This document shows, in pieces, positions 1 to 5,810 of a DNA stretch of 11,293 nt; the stretch's first letter is position 1, and each line of letters opens with the position of its first letter. A program made the position numbers and the translations under genes. Source of the stretch: Bacillota bacterium (GTDB taxonomy: Bacteria > Bacillota_C > Negativicutes > Sporomusales > Sporomusaceae); assembly GCA_023441125.1 (NCBI GenBank), contig JAEZQV010000099.1:1-11293 (forward strand), read 5' to 3'. The notes below the pieces were generated by a model. The model ran no database searches. It was not told where the DNA came from and saw nothing but the letters and a program-made list of their open reading frames with translations.

Positions 1-1
1 A

Positions 2-1045
2 GTCCAGGCAGCGACCCGGGAAACTGCCAAGGAAAATTACCGGTTACGAATGCTTGCCGCCAAGGCCGAAGGGCTCGGTGAAATCGGTCTGTTTGGCACA
101 GTCATGGAAAATGTATATAAACAAGCCATTATGTATCATCGTGACAGGTCCATTCCGATACTGATCCTCGGCGAGACCGGCACCGGCAAAGAAATGATTG
201 CCAAGCTCATTCATTATGGTGACTTTGAAGAAGCCACTCCGTTTGTGGATATCAACTGCGCCGCTCTGACCCCGTCCTTATTCGAAAGTGAGCTATTCGG
301 CTATGAGGCCGGTTCATTTACCGGCAGCCTGGCCAAAGGTCAGAAAGGCAAATTGGATTTGGCGTCAGGCGGCACCCTCTTCCTGGATGAAATCGGCGAA
401 ATGCCGCTGGAAATGCAGGCCAAGCTGCTCAGGGTTCTGCAGGAAAAAGAATATTACCGGGTCGGCGGTTTGAAAAAAATCAAGTCCGACGTACGGATTA
501 TCTGCGCAACCAATATCAATTTAGTGAAAGCCGTGGAAGAAGGGCAGTTTCGCCGTGATCTGTATTACCGCCTTAATGTCGGCCAAATTTTTCTGCCGCC
601 GCTCAGGGAACGCAGCGACTCGATTGTGCCGCTGGCCGAAATTTTTCTTCACCGCTTTGCCGTGCAAAAGCATAAAAAATTCAAGCGGATCAGCCCAGCA
701 GCCGCTAAAGCCTTAGTCAGCCACTCCTGGCCGGGAAATATCCGGGAACTGCAAAATGTCATTGAATGGTCGATCTTCATGTTTGATGATACTGAACTAA
801 AGGGAGAACATCTCAACATTGTCGCCAGTACCGGTATGGTTCCCCCCACGGTCCAAACCGGCTTAATCCTGCCCGAAGCCCCGGTTATCTTGCCGCCTGA
901 GCCGTTTAATCTGGAGGAATATGTTGACAGGATCATCTGCGCCGCCCTGGAAATGCACAAAGGCAACAAATCGGCGGCGGCGGCTTATCTGGGCTTATCC
1001 CGCCGCTCCTTCTCCTACCGGGCGGAAAAATTAACGCATGAATAG
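2..1045 (+). CDS. Sigma-54-dependent transcriptional activator, 5'-truncated by the window edge
   Basis: This is a bacterial enhancer-binding protein: an AAA+ ATPase that remodels RNA polymerase carrying sigma-54. The frame is open from base 2 with no stop, so the ATG at 50 is probably internal and the N-terminal sensor (often PAS) lies outside. Numbering from that ATG, I see Walker A GETGTGKE (41-48), the sigma-54 contact loop as GSFTGS (88-93, usual form GAFTGA), Walker [12 protein letters not shown] (107-117), an arginine-finger region FRRDLYYRL (167-175), and [10 protein letters not shown] (227-236). A Fis-type helix-turn-helix occupies about 300-328 ([20 protein letters not shown]). The protein stops soon after the HTH, as is usual. 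The pucR-like gene follows after only 27 bases with no obvious promoter, so the two are probably co-transcribed. The family is certain. The target operon is unknown, and no clear -24/-12 promoter is visible in the window. Confidence 0.93.
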   Translation, partial: VQAATRETAKENYRLRMLAAKAEGLGEIGLFGTVMENVYKQAIMYHRDRSIPILILGETGTGKEMIAKLIHYGDFEEATPFVDINCAALTPSLFESELFGYEAGSFTGSLAKGQKGKLDLASGGTLFLDEIGEMPLEMQAKLLRVLQEKEYYRVGGLKKIKSDVRIICATNINLVKAVEEGQFRRDLYYRLNVGQIFLPPLRERSDSIVPLAEIFLHRFAVQKHKKFKRISPAAAKALVSHSWPGNIRELQNVIEWSIFMFDDTELKGEHLNIVASTGMVPPTVQTGLILPEAPVILPPEPFNLEEYVDRIICAALEMHKGNKSAAAAYLGLSRRSFSYRAEKLTHE

Positions 1046-1072
1046 ACAACTGTCTAAGAGGGTTGGTGTACT

Positions 1073-2734
1073 ATGGAGCTTACAATAAGAGATGTTTTAC
1101 AACTGTTTAAAGAGCAAGCCATGTTACTGTCAGCCGGTTCTGCCGGGATGAATAATCCTGTTAGATCGGTGAACATCATGGATGCGCCGGATATCGGTGA
1201 TTGGGCCAAGGCCGGAGATCTGATTTTAACAACAGCCTATACAATTAAAGATGACATTAAATCGCAGGAGCAGTTAATCCGGGCGCTTCATGCCCGCGGC
1301 TGCGCGGGACTGGGCATTAAAACCAAGCGCTTCCTGCAGGAAATCCCCTCAACTATACAGGCACTCGCCAATGAATTGGGCTTTCCCCTCCTGGAACTGC
1401 CTTTAAGCCTCTCTTTTGCCGAGATTATTAATCCGGTCATCTGTAGCATCGCCAGCCGTCAGTCCTATTTGCTCCAGCGGTCGAATGAAATCCATAAAAC
1501 ATTAACCGATGTTGCTATTAACGGCGGCGGCTTACATGCCATTGTGACTAATTTAGGTAAACTCACGCAGTGTCCGGCTGGTTGCTTCGACATTCACGGG
1601 CAGCTAATTAATCATTGGCTGCCTGATAACTTGCCCGGCTATGATGCGAATACGCTACCTGCACTGGAGCATTTGCTGCTTACCCCGGAAATTCCCAACC
1701 CGATCTTACAGAAGAGGTTATCCCGCACCAAAAACCCTTATACGCACACAATAACAAGGGAAGACGCAAGCTACCAGAGTATATCTTGCGCCATTATGTC
1801 CAGCAACGAATTTTTCGGCCACATTACGATAATTCAGCCTGACAACAATTTCACAGACATTAAGCTGGTAGCGTTGGAACATGCCTGCACAGTAGCCGCT
1901 TTAGATTTTTTAAAACAGAAGGCGATTGCGGAAAACCGCAAGCTGCACTCCCGCGATATGCTTGAATATATATTATTTGGCAATCCCAAAGAGCAAAACA
2001 CTGCCGATATTATTATGAACTCCAAACTCGCGCAAGCGAAACGATACAAATGTCTGGTTATTGAAACGGAAACAACAGCAACCGAAGTCAATTGGCCGAT
2101 ACTTTCAGCCCAACTGTGCAAAATCTCCCAACAAATCATCGCCGAAACATTTCCGCTGTCACTCATATCCGAACGTACCGGTAAAGTTATCGCTTTGGTA
2201 GCCGCCATGTGCAACTTTAACGGCGAACAGGATTTATATAATAAACTGCATCAAGCCCTCAGCAATAGTTTCGAAAACCTTACCGTATCGATTGGTATTG
2301 GTACGCAGGAATCTGACATTATGTCTGCGCGGCGAAGTTTCCATGTTGCGTTAACTTCCTTAAATATTGGCCGGGTGATCAAGGGTGCCGGGCACATCAT
2401 TCAGCCTTATGAGATTGCTTCTTACCATATTCTGTCTAACACGGAAGCAACAGTAGTTTTGTCGCAAATCTGCCAGCCGATTATCGCGAAACTTGAGAAT
2501 ATTGATAACAATACGGAATCGGAATTCCTCAAAACGCTGGAAAGATACCTGGAGTCTGACAAAAACCTCACGGAAACAGCAAAAGAACTATACATTCACC
2601 GCAATACACTGTCTAACAGACTGGATCGTATCCTGGACATAACCGGGTTGGATTTAGAAAATAGAGAACTGCTGTTCTGTTTGCGCCTGGCTCTCAGGCA
2701 ACGCAAAATCCTGCCTATGGTCCACACCGGCTAG
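1073..2734 (+). CDS. PucR-family transcriptional regulator (first of two)
   Basis: This is a 553-residue, probably cytoplasmic DNA-binding regulator of the PucR/CdaR type, a family that often controls purine or allantoin catabolism. The N-terminal PucR domain covers roughly residues 3-125 (VRSVNIMDAPDIGDWAKAGD at 30-49). A middle GGDEF-like region covers about 300-435 and includes TVSIGIG (404-410). The C-terminal PucR-type helix-turn-helix is at about 498-520 (NLTETAKELYIHRNTLSNRL). The length matches full PucR proteins. The ATG start is preceded by AAGAGGG at 1056-1062, about 10 bases upstream, and the N-terminus aligns with the second PucR protein in this window. It lies 27 bases behind the sigma-54 activator on the same strand and converges on the allantoin operon. 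A role in controlling that operon is inference from position; the ligand cannot be read from the sequence. Confidence 0.93.
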   Translation: MELTIRDVLQLFKEQAMLLSAGSAGMNNPVRSVNIMDAPDIGDWAKAGDLILTTAYTIKDDIKSQEQLIRALHARGCAGLGIKTKRFLQEIPSTIQALANELGFPLLELPLSLSFAEIINPVICSIASRQSYLLQRSNEIHKTLTDVAINGGGLHAIVTNLGKLTQCPAGCFDIHGQLINHWLPDNLPGYDANTLPALEHLLLTPEIPNPILQKRLSRTKNPYTHTITREDASYQSISCAIMSSNEFFGHITIIQPDNNFTDIKLVALEHACTVAALDFLKQKAIAENRKLHSRDMLEYILFGNPKEQNTADIIMNSKLAQAKRYKCLVIETETTATEVNWPILSAQLCKISQQIIAETFPLSLISERTGKVIALVAAMCNFNGEQDLYNKLHQALSNSFENLTVSIGIGTQESDIMSARRSFHVALTSLNIGRVIKGAGHIIQPYEIASYHILSNTEATVVLSQICQPIIAKLENIDNNTESEFLKTLERYLESDKNLTETAKELYIHRNTLSNRLDRILDITGLDLENRELLFCLRLALRQRKILPMVHTG

Positions 2735-2766
2735 CAAATAATGCGCCTTTAGTCTCTTTAAAGACG

Positions 2767-2806
2767 CAACAGGTGGCTAAAATCCATAGATTTTAGCCAC
2801 CTGTTG
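2767..2806. repeat. Perfect 18-bp inverted repeat downstream of the first pucR gene
   Basis: The arms at 2767-2784 and 2789-2806 are perfectly complementary around a 4-base CATA loop. A G-U and a C-G pair could extend the stem to 20 bp in RNA. It lies 32 bases after the stop codon at 2732-2734, so it probably ends or stabilises that transcript. However, no T-tract follows on either strand, so it is not a standard intrinsic terminator. A weaker hairpin (2743-2751 with 2759-2767, one mismatch) sits just before it and shares its first base. It could instead be one edge of a repeat element that includes the structured region to its right. Confidence 0.75.
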
Positions 2807-2858
2807 TGCTCGCACGTCAAACAGTGCGGATTTCTTTACGGAATACCGCCCGGCTTTT

Positions 2859-2896
2859 CTCCTGCGGAACGCTTTTTCCGGCAAAAGCCGCAGGGG
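2859..2896 (+). other. Bulged hairpin with a competing alternative pairing
   Basis: CTCCTGCG (2859-2866) pairs with CGCAGGGG (2889-2896). After a 4-base bulge, GCTTTT (2871-2876) pairs with AAAAGC (2883-2888) around a TCCGGC loop, giving 14 pairs in all. The upstream CGGCTTTT (2851-2858) can instead pair with AAAAGCCG (2883-2890), and the two folds exclude each other. The pairings are read directly from the sequence. Whether the RNA is made is unknown. Confidence 0.45.
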
Positions 2897-2962
2897 TACG
2901 GGAGTTACCAGGGTTGCCGGAGTCACCGTCTCCCGGCTCAACGGGGCGTAAACTTACTGAGA

Positions 2963-3032
2963 CGCAGGCGGCCGTTATGCATAAGCGGAGGTTAAGCGCC
3001 AGCGGCGCAGCGTTGTATAATGGTCGCCTGCG
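2963..3032 (+). other. Long stem-loop of about 19 bp with an internal GC-rich hairpin
   Basis: Bases 2963-2981 pair with 3014-3032 without interruption if four G-U wobbles are allowed. The roughly 32-base apical region contains a second hairpin, GCGCC-AGC-GGCGC (2996-3008). Because several pairs are G-U on the plus strand, they become A-C mismatches on the other strand. If it acts as RNA, the plus strand is therefore the likelier transcript. No T-tract follows it, so it is not a standard terminator. Confidence 0.45.
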
Positions 3033-3109
3033 CCAGGCCTTGTACTCGGCACCCTTTGTTTATATGGCCTTAGCAATTCGAGAAACTTATAATTTCTGAG
3101 ACACATATA

Positions 3110-3146
3110 AAGCTTTGGCGGCCAGTTGCACTGACCGCCAAAGCTT
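3110..3146 (-). terminator. Hairpin terminator of the allFG-allH-allE-allK operon
   Basis: A 12-bp perfect stem (3110-3121 with 3135-3146) continues past one C-A mismatch into CAGT/ACTG around a TGC loop. It begins 4 bases after the stop codon of the carbamate kinase gene (3151-3153). Read on the minus strand, the stem is followed by the moderately T-rich TATATGTGT. This fits an intrinsic terminator of the leftward operon with a weak T-tract. It may also act on rightward transcripts from the convergent pucR side. Confidence 0.75.
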
Positions 3147-3150
3147 CTGT

Positions 3151-4089
3151 TCATTCTGAGCAGATTATCGTACCATTATCTTCAGTGATTGCTTTGTACG
3201 CATTTTCCAGAGATGTTATAACGGCTTCCCGGCCTGGCCTGGATTCAACGAACTTGATCGCTGCCTCGACTTTGGGCAGCATAGATCCCGGGGCAAAGTG
3301 CCCTTCGGCAATATAGCTTTTGGCTTCCTCAACCGTAATACGTTCCAGCCATTTTTGCTCCGGTTTGCCAAAGTTGATGGCAACCCGGGGGACTGCCGTC
3401 AGAATAATGAAGGTGTCCGCACTGATAACATCAGCCAGCTTGGCAGCGGCTTTGTCTTTATCAATTACCGCGTCAACACTGTGAAGCAGGCCGTTTTCGC
3501 GGTATACAGGGATGCCGCCGCCGCCACAGGCAATAACAACGTCGCCGTTGTCCATCAGGCAGCGTATCGTCCCTTTTTCCTTGATATCAACCGGCTCAGG
3601 TGATGGCACAACCCGTCTGAAGCCGCGCCCGGAATCCTCGACAAAGGTATAGCCCTTCGCCTGCTCAATCTCTTTGGCTGCTGCTGCCGAGTAGAATAAG
3701 CCAACCGGTTTGGTCGGATGCTGGAAAGCCGGATCATTTCGGTCCACAATGACCTGGGTGATAGCGGTGGAAACATGTGTGGTTAGTCCTTGTTCCAGGA
3801 ATGTATTCTGCAAGGCATTTTGCAAATGGAACCCGATATATCCCTGACTCATGCCACAACATTCGGCAAAGGGCATGGCAGATACATTTGAATTTTGCTG
3901 GTAGGCAAGCTCAAAGGCTAAATTAATCATGCCGACTTGCGGTCCGTTGCCATGAACAATTACGATTTTATAGCCATCTTTGACGAGATTTACAATGTGA
4001 TTGGCTGCGGCCAGGACGGCTTGTTTTTGTTCATCAGGAGTATTCCCCAGCGCATTGCCTCCTAAAGCGATAACCAACTGTTTTTTCAT
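3151..4089 (-). CDS. allK: Carbamate kinase (AllK/ArcC family)
   Basis: This cytoplasmic enzyme of 312 residues catalyses carbamoyl phosphate + ADP to carbamate + ATP; the carbamate then breaks down to ammonia and CO2. The length and motifs are standard for the amino-acid-kinase fold: ALGGNALG (8-15), HGNGPQVG (46-53), MSQGYIGFHLQNAL (80-93), ACGGGGIPVY (187-196), AVIDKDKAAAKLA (207-219) and HFAPGSMLPKVEAA (264-277). The ATG start has AGGAG (complement of 4097-4101) 7 bases upstream, inside the 14-base gap after allE. As last gene of the operon it would harvest carbamoyl phosphate released from oxalurate as ATP. By sequence alone arcC would be an equally valid name; the allK label rests on the allantoin-pathway neighbours. 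Confidence 0.96.
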   Translation of the reverse strand: MKKQLVIALGGNALGNTPDEQKQAVLAAANHIVNLVKDGYKIVIVHGNGPQVGMINLAFELAYQQNSNVSAMPFAECCGMSQGYIGFHLQNALQNTFLEQGLTTHVSTAITQVIVDRNDPAFQHPTKPVGLFYSAAAAKEIEQAKGYTFVEDSGRGFRRVVPSPEPVDIKEKGTIRCLMDNGDVVIACGGGGIPVYRENGLLHSVDAVIDKDKAAAKLADVISADTFIILTAVPRVAINFGKPEQKWLERITVEEAKSYIAEGHFAPGSMLPKVEAAIKFVESRPGREAVITSLENAYKAITEDNGTIICSE

Positions 4090-4103
4090 TTCTGCTCTCC
4101 TAA

Positions 4104-4889
4104 TTACAGTGTCACATCACGATTGCAGTCTTTGGAATAAACATAGGCAAAGTCTTCGTCGCGGCCCACGGCATAGCAGGCCTGCAGACAATAGGCGCTC
4201 ATAAAAATGTAGTCGCCTTTTTGCACAGGAATCCAGTCATTATCCAGATTGTACAGGCCTTGTCCACTCAGGCAGTAAGCGCCGTGTTCCTGAATATGGG
4301 TCTCCACATAGCCATGGGAAGCGCCGGGCTTGAAGCTCAGGATATGAAAATTGCAGTCAAAGGCCAGGTCTTTGGGTAAAAAATCTTTGACTAAGACATC
4401 TGCCATATCTTCGTACTGGGTCCATTCCATGGCTTCCGTATTGCCGGTAACGACATACGGTTCATAACCTGCCAGGCGTTTGTAAACACGTTTATACAGG
4501 AAGGCTTTGGCCGCTTCGCCGCTGCTGTTCTGGAAATAAAGCTTGGTGCCGGGAGGACAGTACACAAAGCCACCCTTGTTGAGAGAATAAGACTGCTCCC
4601 CGGCTTTAACCGCCAGGCTCCCTTCCAGCAAATAAAACAATGTTTCAATTCCTTCTTCACCGAAGCCAAGTTCATTCTTGCCCTCGGCGTGAATGGTAAC
4701 GAGATAATCGACAAAACTTGCCCCCAGCTTGGGCGAACCGAGAATGGTGACATCGCAGTTCGCAAAACCGGGAATGACATTTTTGACCAAACCATCCGGG
4801 TCGAGCAATACATAGTTCTCTTTCTTGACTACGGACCGATTTGTTAACAGGTCTTGTCTATAACCGACTACATTATTAAGATAACTCAT
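4104..4889 (-). CDS. allE: (S)-ureidoglycine aminohydrolase, double-cupin enzyme
   Basis: This enzyme hydrolyses (S)-ureidoglycine to (S)-ureidoglycolate and ammonia, after allantoate amidohydrolase in allantoin breakdown. It has 261 residues, the length I recall for Escherichia coli AllE, and resembles it end to end (start MSYLNNVVGYR, end YSKDCNRDV). Two cupin domains are present, at about 45-120 and 180-250. Manganese ligands are visible in the second cupin: Glu196, His198 and His202 (ETHIQEH) and Gln236. Their spacing matches the Glu-His-His-Gln set known from the plant enzyme. The ATG at 4889 has AAAGGGG (complement of 4899-4905) 9 bases upstream. Gaps are 33 bases to allH and 14 to allK. 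It sits between the oxamate carbamoyltransferase genes and the kinase, which ties the operon to allantoin rather than to another carbamoyl substrate. Confidence 0.96.
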   Translation of the reverse strand: MSYLNNVVGYRQDLLTNRSVVKKENYVLLDPDGLVKNVIPGFANCDVTILGSPKLGASFVDYLVTIHAEGKNELGFGEEGIETLFYLLEGSLAVKAGEQSYSLNKGGFVYCPPGTKLYFQNSSGEAAKAFLYKRVYKRLAGYEPYVVTGNTEAMEWTQYEDMADVLVKDFLPKDLAFDCNFHILSFKPGASHGYVETHIQEHGAYCLSGQGLYNLDNDWIPVQKGDYIFMSAYCLQACYAVGRDEDFAYVYSKDCNRDVTL

Positions 4890-4902
4890 GCTTATTAACC
4901 CC

Positions 4903-4913
4903 TTTAACCAAAT
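4903..4913 (-). promoter_or_regulatory. ATTTGGTTAAA motif overlapping the allE ribosome binding site
   Basis: The same 11-base word occurs on the plus strand in the operon promoter region (8829-8839). Its core, TTGGTTAA, is the conserved half of the PucR box described in B. subtilis (WWWCNTTGGTTAA, recalled from the literature). Here it runs into the AAAGGGG Shine-Dalgarno sequence of allE, so it may be chance or a local control site. Confidence as an operator is low. Confidence 0.3.
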
Positions 4914-4922
4914 TCTTTTGAC

Positions 4923-5810
4923 CTACCCCTGATTGAGCCCCCCATACTGCTCCTGCTCCTGATTTATGAGAAATTTTAACCCTAGGAAAAAACCAAACAA
5001 GGTATCATTGCCGGAAGTATGACCAAATGACTGTACCTCGTGTATAGTTTTTTCTATTGCCGCCCGTTCTGCCCCGGCAGCATCGATCAGCTTTGCCAGC
5101 CGGATAAAATACTCACTGGCATAGCCTGCCAATAGCGCCCTGAGATAGGCCACACTGATCATAGTTGTTTTATCGCCGGTGACTTCCCTCGCCAGCGCTT
5201 GCTGCCAGCTATTGAATTGGCCAAACAGCATAAGCGCCAGGGTAAAGCCGATAAGAAGGTCGTCGCCGCTGGGCGTCAGGCCTTTACCTCTGCCGGCAAA
5301 AAAACTGATAATCACCGAATTTACATTCCGGTCTGCTTTGTCGGCGTGCACTAATAGCTCTATATACTTGCCGGTTTTCTCGTCCAGATCAAGCCCGATA
5401 TACTTCGCAAATTCAATTGTTGCCAAAGATTGATATAGCCGGCTATGCGGCAGCTCGTTCACGCTGCATTTTATTGGGGGAAGCTTTAAATCTATTTCTT
5501 CAAGATCTTTATAATAAATAGTGATTACGCCATAACCGCTATAAAAAATTAACTTATTTCGTTTGTTTACAACCAAATCCCCGATTTTTACAGAGTTAAG
5601 CACCTGCTGCAATTTCTCTGCAGTGATATTCAGGCCAAAGGCAGCTAATGGCGTTCCGCGACGGCCGACAAAAATCAAATAATCATCAATTTGAATATTG
5701 AGCCCGCTGTTAAATTTGCTGTGAACTTTCCCTACGCTAATTTTTTTCAGATAGAGCGGCACTAAATTACTCATTGCCTCTCTGTCATTTTTCAGTTCAT
5801 TGTTACTCAA
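4923..5810 (-). CDS. allH: DUF2877 protein, AllH-type subunit of oxamate carbamoyltransferase
   Basis: This is a 295-residue protein of the family formerly called YlbF. AllF, AllG and AllH of E. coli were reported to be jointly required for oxamate carbamoyltransferase (oxalurate + phosphate to oxamate + carbamoyl phosphate). The family signatures are clear: GRGKGLTPSGDD (173-184) and GHTSGNDTLFGFFLG (263-277). No signal peptide or definite membrane segment is seen, so it is presumably cytoplasmic. The start is uncertain. TTG at 5810 overlaps the end of the upstream fusion gene by 8 bases and has AGGG (complement of 5818-5821) at a 7-base spacing. An ATG at 5774 would give 283 residues but sits only 2 bases after AGAGAGG. 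I prefer the TTG because the N-terminal length then matches the E. coli protein better. The overlap suggests translational coupling. Which subunit holds the active site is not known to me. Confidence 0.9.
   Translation of the reverse strand: MSNNELKNDREAMSNLVPLYLKKISVGKVHSKFNSGLNIQIDDYLIFVGRRGTPLAAFGLNITAEKLQQVLNSVKIGDLVVNKRNKLIFYSGYGVITIYYKDLEEIDLKLPPIKCSVNELPHSRLYQSLATIEFAKYIGLDLDEKTGKYIELLVHADKADRNVNSVIISFFAGRGKGLTPSGDDLLIGFTLALMLFGQFNSWQQALAREVTGDKTTMISVAYLRALLAGYASEYFIRLAKLIDAAGAERAAIEKTIHEVQSFGHTSGNDTLFGFFLGLKFLINQEQEQYGGLNQG

Larger units (their letters stand above)
2807..3109. other. Structured GC-rich intergenic region without a convincing gene
   Basis: Together with its flanking hairpins this is the only stretch over 300 bases without a recognisable gene. 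It looks richer in G and C than the neighbouring genes and contains a series of inverted repeats: 2859-2896, CGGGAG/CTCCCG (2899-2904 with 2930-2935), CGTCTC/GAGACG (2927-2932 with 2959-2964), a long stem at 2963-3032, and AGAAA/TTTCT (3081-3085 with 3093-3097). A 97-codon frame (2806-3099, GTG start) exists. It lacks a ribosome binding site, starts inside a hairpin arm and resembles no family I know. I recognise no riboswitch or standard RNA gene. A non-coding RNA, a dispersed repeat element or a decayed gene are all possible. The transcribed strand is unknown. Confidence 0.5.

Noticed and set aside
1044..1055. Short palindrome AGACA-AC-TGTCT between the sigma-54 activator and pucR
   Set aside because: Five-base arms overlapping a stop codon are too short to support a terminator or operator call.
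2806..3099. 97-codon open frame in the intergenic region, with an overlapping 63-codon frame
   Set aside because: It has no ribosome binding site, begins in a hairpin arm, crosses several inverted repeats and shows no recognisable domain. It is better explained as an open frame through GC-rich structured DNA.
2735..3109. A known riboswitch (cobalamin, glycine, SAM, molybdenum cofactor) or tmRNA, RNase P RNA or 6S RNA
   Set aside because: I looked for their conserved core words and found no convincing set. It is also not placed upstream of a plausible target gene.
3115..3130. TTGGCGG...TTGC, resembling a -24/-12 sigma-54 promoter
   Set aside because: The GG-to-GC spacing is one base too short, the -24 element is poor, and the sequence is part of the operon terminator stem.
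2735..3150. CRISPR array or attC/integron-like site
   Set aside because: There are no regularly spaced direct repeats, and the integron core-site consensus sequences are absent.
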